A DNA stretch of 9,331 nucleotides from an uncultured Coprococcus sp. (GTDB taxonomy: Bacteria > Bacillota > Clostridia > Lachnospirales > Lachnospiraceae), in NCBI GenBank assembly GCA_900548315.1, contig URJU01000083.1:1-9331 (forward strand), written 5' to 3'. A model generated the notes under the pieces. The model saw only the letters and a program-made list of their open reading frames with translations, searched no databases and was not told the origin of the DNA. A program made the position numbers and the translations under genes. This document shows positions 5,846-9,331 of this stretch, in pieces; the first letter of the stretch is position 1, and every line of letters begins with the position of its first letter.

Positions 5846-7168
5846 ATGAGCAAACCTATAGTAGCCATAGTTGGTAGACCAAATGTAGGTAAGTCGACTC
5901 TGTTCAATGTGCTTGCAGGAGAAAAGATATCTATTGTACAGGATACTCCGGGAGTAACAAGGGATAGAATATATGCCGATATAAATTGGCTGGATTATAA
6001 TTTTACACTTATAGATACAGGCGGAATAGAGCCGGAATCGGACAATATCATATTAAAGAGTATGAGAGAACAGGCCGAGATAGCTATTGAGACGGCAGAT
6101 GTCATTATCTTTATGACTGATGTCAGACAGGGTATGGTGGATGATGACTCAAAGGTTGCTGATATGCTCAGAAGGTCGAAGAAACCGATAGTTCTTGTTG
6201 TCAATAAAGTTGATAGTTTTGAGAAGTTTATGCCTGATGTATACGAATTTTACAATCTTGGACTTGGAGATCCTCATCCTATATCAGGTTCTTCTAGACT
6301 TGGAATAGGAGATATGCTGGATGAGGTTGTTTCCCATTTTGACGAGTCAGCAAAGGAAGAGGTCGAGGATGAGAGACCTAGGATTGCGATCATAGGCAAG
6401 CCGAATGTGGGCAAATCTTCTATTATAAATAAGCTCCTCGGTGAGGACAGGGTTATTGTGTCAGATATAGCTGGAACAACCAGAGATGCCATAGATACAG
6501 AGATAGTCAGAAATGGCAGGGAGTATGTGTTCATTGATACGGCTGGACTTAGAAGAAAGAGCAAGATAAAAGAGGATATAGAGAGATATAGTATTATACG
6601 AACGGTTTCGGCTGTTGAGAGATGTAATGTTGCAGTTTTGGTTATAGACGCAACAGAGGGAATAACAGATCAGGATGCCAAGATTGCCGGAATAGCTCAT
6701 GAACGAGGCAAAGGTATGATAATAGCTGTAAACAAATGGGATGCTATAGAAAAGAATGACAAGACCATTTACAAATTTACAGAGGAGATACGCAACAAAC
6801 TGTCATATATGCCATATGCGGAACTACTCTTTATATCGGCTGAGACTGGACAGCGTCTTCCGAAACTTTTTGAGACTGTAGATGCTGTTATAGAGAACCA
6901 TTCACTCCGCGTAGCTACAGGAGTCCTCAATGAGATCATGAGTGAGGCCGTTGCCATGCAGCAGCCGCCATCAGACAAGGGAAAGCGATTAAAACTTTTC
7001 TATATAACACAGGTATCTGTGAAACCGCCTACATTTGTCATCTTTGTAAATGACAAAGAACTTATGCATTTTTCATATACCCGATATATTGAAAATAGGA
7101 TAAGAGAGTCGTTTGGTTTCAGAGGAACACCTTTAAAATTCATAATCAGAGAGAGGAAAGAGAAGTAA
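5846..7168 (+). CDS. der: Ribosome biogenesis GTPase Der (EngA)
   Basis: Essential double-GTPase that binds the 50S precursor and promotes its maturation; cytoplasmic. From ATG 5846 it is 440 aa (B. subtilis Der is 436). The first G domain has GRPNVGKS at 10-17, DTGG at 57-60 and NKVD at 120-123. An acidic linker, ESAKEEVEDE, spans about 167-176. The second G domain has GKPNVGKS at 184-191, AGTTRDAID near 209-217, DTAGLRRK from 231 and NKWD at 296-299. The KH-like C-terminal domain runs from about 350 to the end (PPTFVIFVN, YTRYIENRIRESFGFRGTP). All nucleotide-binding motifs are intact. It is 21 nt after the DUF512 gene and only 2 nt before plsY, so translational coupling with plsY is likely. 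Confidence 0.98.
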   Translation: MSKPIVAIVGRPNVGKSTLFNVLAGEKISIVQDTPGVTRDRIYADINWLDYNFTLIDTGGIEPESDNIILKSMREQAEIAIETADVIIFMTDVRQGMVDDDSKVADMLRRSKKPIVLVVNKVDSFEKFMPDVYEFYNLGLGDPHPISGSSRLGIGDMLDEVVSHFDESAKEEVEDERPRIAIIGKPNVGKSSIINKLLGEDRVIVSDIAGTTRDAIDTEIVRNGREYVFIDTAGLRRKSKIKEDIERYSIIRTVSAVERCNVAVLVIDATEGITDQDAKIAGIAHERGKGMIIAVNKWDAIEKNDKTIYKFTEEIRNKLSYMPYAELLFISAETGQRLPKLFETVDAVIENHSLRVATGVLNEIMSEAVAMQQPPSDKGKRLKLFYITQVSVKPPTFVIFVNDKELMHFSYTRYIENRIRESFGFRGTPLKFIIRERKEK

Positions 7169-7170
7169 TC

Positions 7171-7830
7171 ATGGATATGTTGATCAGATTGATATGCCTT
7201 GTAGGAGGTTACGGAGTCGGCCTGATCCAGACCGCATATATATACGGTAAGCTAAAAGGGGTCGATATCAGAAAGTACGGCAGTGGAAATTCGGGAACAA
7301 CGAATGCCCTCAGAGTGCTAGGTAAGAAGGCCGGTCTCATAGTTTTCCTTGGAGATTTCCTAAAGGGAATAATTGCCTGCTCGCTCACACATATCATACT
7401 TGGACAGCTTGGTGTGGGAAATGCTTATATGTTCGTTCTATATACAGGACTTGGTGTTGTACTTGGACATAATTTTCCGTTTTACATGCAGTTTAAGGGC
7501 GGAAAGGGAATTGCAGCCAGCGGTGGAATGATTGTAGGTCTCTGGGACTGGAGACTTGTGGTCATTTTGCTCGCAGCATTTATTATAAGTGTTGTGGTTA
7601 CCAGGTATGTGTCGGTTGGTTCACTTACTATCATGCTAGGTTTCTTCATATTATATACAATATTTGCAATACATGGAGATTACAACTTTACATCAAATGC
7701 AAAGATGGTGGAGGGAATCGTCTTAGCTGGAGTTATCGCTGGAATGGCAGTGATAAGACATCTGCCGAATATAAAGAGACTTATAGCTGGAACAGAGAAT
7801 AAGTTATCGTTTGGCTCAAAGACAGCGTAA
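7171..7830 (+). CDS. plsY: Glycerol-3-phosphate acyltransferase PlsY
   Basis: Integral membrane enzyme that transfers an acyl group from acyl-phosphate to sn-glycerol 3-phosphate, giving lysophosphatidic acid. 219 aa, about the family's usual length. Several hydrophobic spans alternate with the three conserved loops: motif 1 GSGNSGTTNA at 37-46, motif 2 GHNFPFYMQFKGGKG at 99-113, and motif 3 RHLPNIKRLIAGTENK at about 196-211. The usual partner PlsX, which makes acyl-phosphate, is not in this window. The ATG lies 2 nt after the der stop; a purine-rich AGAAG five bases upstream gives only a modest ribosome binding site, so coupling to der translation is plausible. A second in-frame ATG at 7177 cannot be excluded. 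It is the last gene before a strong intrinsic terminator. Confidence 0.96.
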   Translation: MDMLIRLICLVGGYGVGLIQTAYIYGKLKGVDIRKYGSGNSGTTNALRVLGKKAGLIVFLGDFLKGIIACSLTHIILGQLGVGNAYMFVLYTGLGVVLGHNFPFYMQFKGGKGIAASGGMIVGLWDWRLVVILLAAFIISVVVTRYVSVGSLTIMLGFFILYTIFAIHGDYNFTSNAKMVEGIVLAGVIAGMAVIRHLPNIKRLIAGTENKLSFGSKTA

Positions 7831-7891
7831 GCAATATATGGTTGTATAGAACAAACAGAAGAAAAGGGAATCGCATTATTGGGGCGATGTG

Positions 7892-7946
7892 ATAAAGGAT
7901 AGGTGGAAATGTAGTTGGTGCATATCTACCTATCCTTTATTTTTTT
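7892..7946 (+). terminator. Intrinsic terminator of the rnhB-plsY operon
   Basis: A 20-nt arm (7892-7911) pairs with 7921-7940 across a 9-nt loop. The outer 13 bp, ATAAAGGATAGGT against ACCTATCCTTTAT, are perfect. The inner part has one G-U pair and one A-A mismatch. A run of seven T follows (7940-7946). This is a textbook rho-independent terminator 62 nt after the plsY stop. It implies that gpsA is transcribed separately. Confidence 0.93.
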
Positions 7947-7984
7947 GAAAAGAAGATGCCTATACAATGAAAATTCTATTTGTA

Positions 7985-8084
7985 TTATGGTTTACATAAA
8001 AAGTTTTTACACCATAATTGATTTTATGTGACGATACAGCCTGCCTTATAATGCATGATTAGAATTATGTGAGTTTACATAAAA
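7985..8084. repeat. Cluster of TTATG/CATAA inverted repeats with a 12-bp direct repeat
   Basis: Three inverted pairs occur: TTATG-N5-CATAA (7985-7999), CATAA-N6-TTATG (8013-8028) and TTATGT-N6-ACATAA (8065-8082). The 12-mer GTTTACATAAAA occurs twice, at 7990-8001 and 8073-8084. ACATAAAA at 7994-8001 also has its inverse TTTTATGT at 8022-8029. The sites lie upstream of the gpsA promoter, so they may be operators for a regulator I cannot name. In AT-rich DNA some of this can arise by chance. Confidence 0.5.
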
Positions 8085-8115
8085 TTGATTGAAGCGAATT
8101 ATTATACTAAAAATC

Positions 8116-8134
8116 ATCAAAAATGTGCTTTGAT
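8116..8134. repeat. Short inverted repeat overlapping the gpsA -35 box
   Basis: ATCAAA (8116-8121) and TTTGAT (8129-8134) form a perfect 6-bp inverted repeat with a 7-nt centre. The right arm covers five of the six bases of the -35 hexamer, so a protein bound here could block transcription. Low information content; candidate only. Confidence 0.35.
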
Positions 8135-8158
8135 TACAACAATAGACTGGATTATAAC
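8130..8158 (+). promoter_or_regulatory. Candidate sigma-A-type promoter of gpsA
   Basis: -35 TTGATT (8130-8135) and -10 TATAAC (8153-8158) are separated by exactly 17 bp, matching 4 of 6 and 5 of 6 consensus bases. Transcription would start near 8164-8166, giving a leader of about 80 nt before the gpsA ATG. It is the best -35/-10 pair I found in the spacer; a TATAAT at 8047-8052 has only a weak -35 partner. Confidence 0.6.
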
Positions 8159-8243
8159 GGTAAAAAAAGTTAAAATATAAGTATGGATAAAAACTATGTA
8201 TGAAAACAAAATGCTAAATTAAAATATTTGGAGGTATTTTACT

Positions 8244-9233
8244 ATGAAAATAGGAGTTCTTGGAGCCGGAGGATGGGGGTCAGCACTTGCAAATCTTCTG
8301 GCTGGAAACGGTCATCAGGTGACAGTATGGTCGATAGATGAGAGGGAGGTAGCCATGCTCAAGGAGTTTCATGAGCAGAGAGACAGACTTCCGGGCGTGA
8401 TATTAAATAATAGTATTGAATATACAACTGATGCGTCAAAGTCAGTGGTAGGACAGGATATGGTCGTATGCGCAGTGCCTTCCCCATTTGTAAGAAGTAC
8501 AGCCAAAAGTGTAGCTGAATACGTGTCGGCAGGGCAGCTTATTGTAAATGTTAGTAAGGGAATAGAGGAATCAACCCTCAAAGCTCTTGTTGAAGTGATA
8601 GAGGAGGAGATACCTAAGGCTAATGTGGCAGTGCTGTCCGGACCTTCACATGCAGAGGAGGTTGGAAGGGGAATCCCGACAACAGTGGTTGCTGGAGCGC
8701 GCGACATGGAGATTGCAAAGACTATACAGAATACGTTTATGAATGATTATTTTAGAGTATATACTAGTACAGACGTGACAGGCATAGAGCTTGGCGGATC
8801 AGTGAAAAATGTAATAGCTCTTGCAGCAGGAATATCGGATGGGCTCGGTCTTGGGGACAACACCAAAGCAGCGCTTATGACAAGGGGAATGGCAGAGATA
8901 ATGAGGCTCGGTCTTGCCATGGGTGCTGATGTCAAGACTTTGTCAGGTCTGTCAGGCATGGGAGATCTCATTGTTACATGCACATCAAAGCACAGCCGCA
9001 ACAGAAACGCAGGATATCTCATAGGACAGGGAAAGACATATGAGGAGGCTATGGCTGAGGTCAAGATGGTTGTGGAAGGCGTATATTCAGCCAAGGCGAC
9101 TTTGGCACTTGCAAAGGAACACGGGGTTGATATGCCTATAGTTGAGGCTGTCAATAATGTATTATTTAACGGTATGACGGCAAAAGAGGCACTTACGGAA
9201 TTGCTTAACAGGGATAGAAAAAGTGAATTGTAA
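8244..9233 (+). CDS. gpsA: Glycerol-3-phosphate dehydrogenase [NAD(P)+] GpsA
   Basis: Reduces dihydroxyacetone phosphate to sn-glycerol 3-phosphate, the backbone precursor for phospholipids and the substrate of PlsY encoded upstream; cytoplasmic. 329 aa, normal length. The Rossmann motif is GAGGWGSALA at 7-16. Catalytic and substrate-binding blocks are visible: Lys105 in N-V-S-K-G-I-E, SGPSHAEEV near 132-140, Lys188 in G-G-S-V-K-N, GDNTKAALMTRG near 204-215, Asp241 in M-G-D-L-I-V-T-C, and SRNRNAG at 251-257. The start has GGAGG at 8230-8234, nine bases upstream. The gene stands apart from the plsY operon, behind a terminator and with its own likely promoter, so G3P supply and use may be controlled separately. 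No terminator is visible in the 98 bp after it. Confidence 0.97.
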   Translation: MKIGVLGAGGWGSALANLLAGNGHQVTVWSIDEREVAMLKEFHEQRDRLPGVILNNSIEYTTDASKSVVGQDMVVCAVPSPFVRSTAKSVAEYVSAGQLIVNVSKGIEESTLKALVEVIEEEIPKANVAVLSGPSHAEEVGRGIPTTVVAGARDMEIAKTIQNTFMNDYFRVYTSTDVTGIELGGSVKNVIALAAGISDGLGLGDNTKAALMTRGMAEIMRLGLAMGADVKTLSGLSGMGDLIVTCTSKHSRNRNAGYLIGQGKTYEEAMAEVKMVVEGVYSAKATLALAKEHGVDMPIVEAVNNVLFNGMTAKEALTELLNRDRKSEL

Positions 9234-9331
9234 AAGCCTAAAGTCAGATAATATCAAAATATGAATGCATACAGTGTACATACAAGAAAACACATGTAGG
9301 AAAGGCACGGATAGTAAATGTTGTTTCGTGT
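9234..9331. other. Non-coding 3' tail of the window
   Basis: 98 bp after gpsA with no supportable gene and no clear terminator hairpin. An ATG at 9318 with AGGAAAGG about 13 nt upstream could begin a next gene, but only four codons are in the window. An ATG at 9261 meets a stop after 12 codons. Confidence 0.5.

Larger units (their letters stand above)
7831..8243. other. AT-rich intergenic region between plsY and gpsA
   Basis: 413 bp with no supportable gene; only very short open frames occur, such as one at 8183 that stops after six codons. It holds, in order, the plsY terminator (7892-7946), a cluster of TTATG/CATAA inverted repeats (7985-8084), a short inverted repeat (8116-8134) overlapping the -35 box of a candidate promoter (8130-8158), and the gpsA leader with GGAGG at 8230-8234. 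The stretch from about 7950 to 8229 is visibly richer in A and T than the flanking genes. Confidence 0.8.

Noticed and set aside
7870..7893. A second hairpin (ATCGCAT against ATGTGAT) just before the plsY terminator, as a possible antiterminator
   Set aside because: The stem is only 7 bp with a G-U pair and a 10-nt loop, and it overlaps the terminator arm by just two bases. Without an associated ligand-binding fold, there is no case for a riboswitch.
8047..8052. TATAAT as a gpsA -10 box
   Set aside because: A perfect hexamer, but the best upstream partners at 16-17 bp (TTATGT, TTTATG) are poor -35 matches. The pair at 8130-8158 is better and nearer the gene.
8065..8082. TTATGTGAGTTTACATAA as a CRP/FNR-type site
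   Set aside because: TGTGA and TTACA are separated by 2 bp rather than the 6 bp of a CRP site, and the FNR TTGAT-N4-ATCAA pattern is absent.
9318..9331. Start of another gene at ATG 9318
   Set aside because: Only four codons are present and the ribosome binding site spacing of about 13 nt is long, so it cannot be supported.

Overview
The window looks like chromosomal housekeeping DNA from a low-to-moderate GC Firmicute, most likely class Clostridia and plausibly Lachnospiraceae. The evidence is the gene order lepB-rbgA-lepB-rnhB-yraN-pgeF-(PDZ/radical SAM/DUF512)-der-plsY-gpsA, the strong GGAGG-type ribosome binding sites, the frequent AGA and ATA codons, and close family resemblance to Bacillus/Clostridia proteins. 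The family-level assignment is inference; no marker gene was aligned. All genes are on the + strand. I see no phage, insertion sequence, CRISPR, tRNA or rRNA.

Region by region: bases 1-28 are not biological. They are the end of an Illumina Nextera adapter including the 19-bp Tn5 mosaic end, so genomic sequence begins at 29, inside a 5'-truncated signal peptidase I gene. Bases 29-2360 hold two signal peptidase I genes flanking rbgA, a ribosome-assembly GTPase. The second peptidase carries an unusual, highly charged cytoplasmic extension of about 150 residues. A terminator-like hairpin with a T-tract lies at 2375-2413, just before rnhB. Bases 2424-7830 form a tight run of six genes: rnhB, yraN, pgeF, a DUF512 radical SAM protein, der and plsY, with gaps of 2-26 nt. 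It ends at a strong intrinsic terminator at 7892-7946. A 413-bp AT-rich spacer (7831-8243) follows, with a cluster of TTATG/CATAA inverted repeats, a 12-bp direct repeat and a good sigma-A-type promoter at 8130-8158. gpsA (8244-9233) then forms its own transcription unit. The last 98 bp hold no supportable gene.

How the genes fit together: RbgA and Der are both GTPases of 50S ribosomal subunit maturation. The two signal peptidases process exported preproteins. RNase HII and YraN belong to nucleic-acid maintenance or nuclease-fold families. PgeF is a peptidoglycan-quality or purine-nucleoside enzyme. GpsA makes sn-glycerol 3-phosphate, which PlsY acylates in the first step of phosphatidic acid synthesis, although the two genes are split by a terminator and a separate promoter. 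Several start codons were moved downstream from the longest reading frame because a good ribosome binding site and family alignment favour the internal ATG (rnhB, pgeF, the DUF512 gene, der).

I did not find a clear new biological system. The points most worth a second look are the uncharacterised PDZ/radical SAM/DUF512 protein, the possible attenuator before rnhB, the 25-bp tandem duplication that moves the stop codon of the first lepB, the long charged extension of the second LepB, and the repeat cluster upstream of gpsA.
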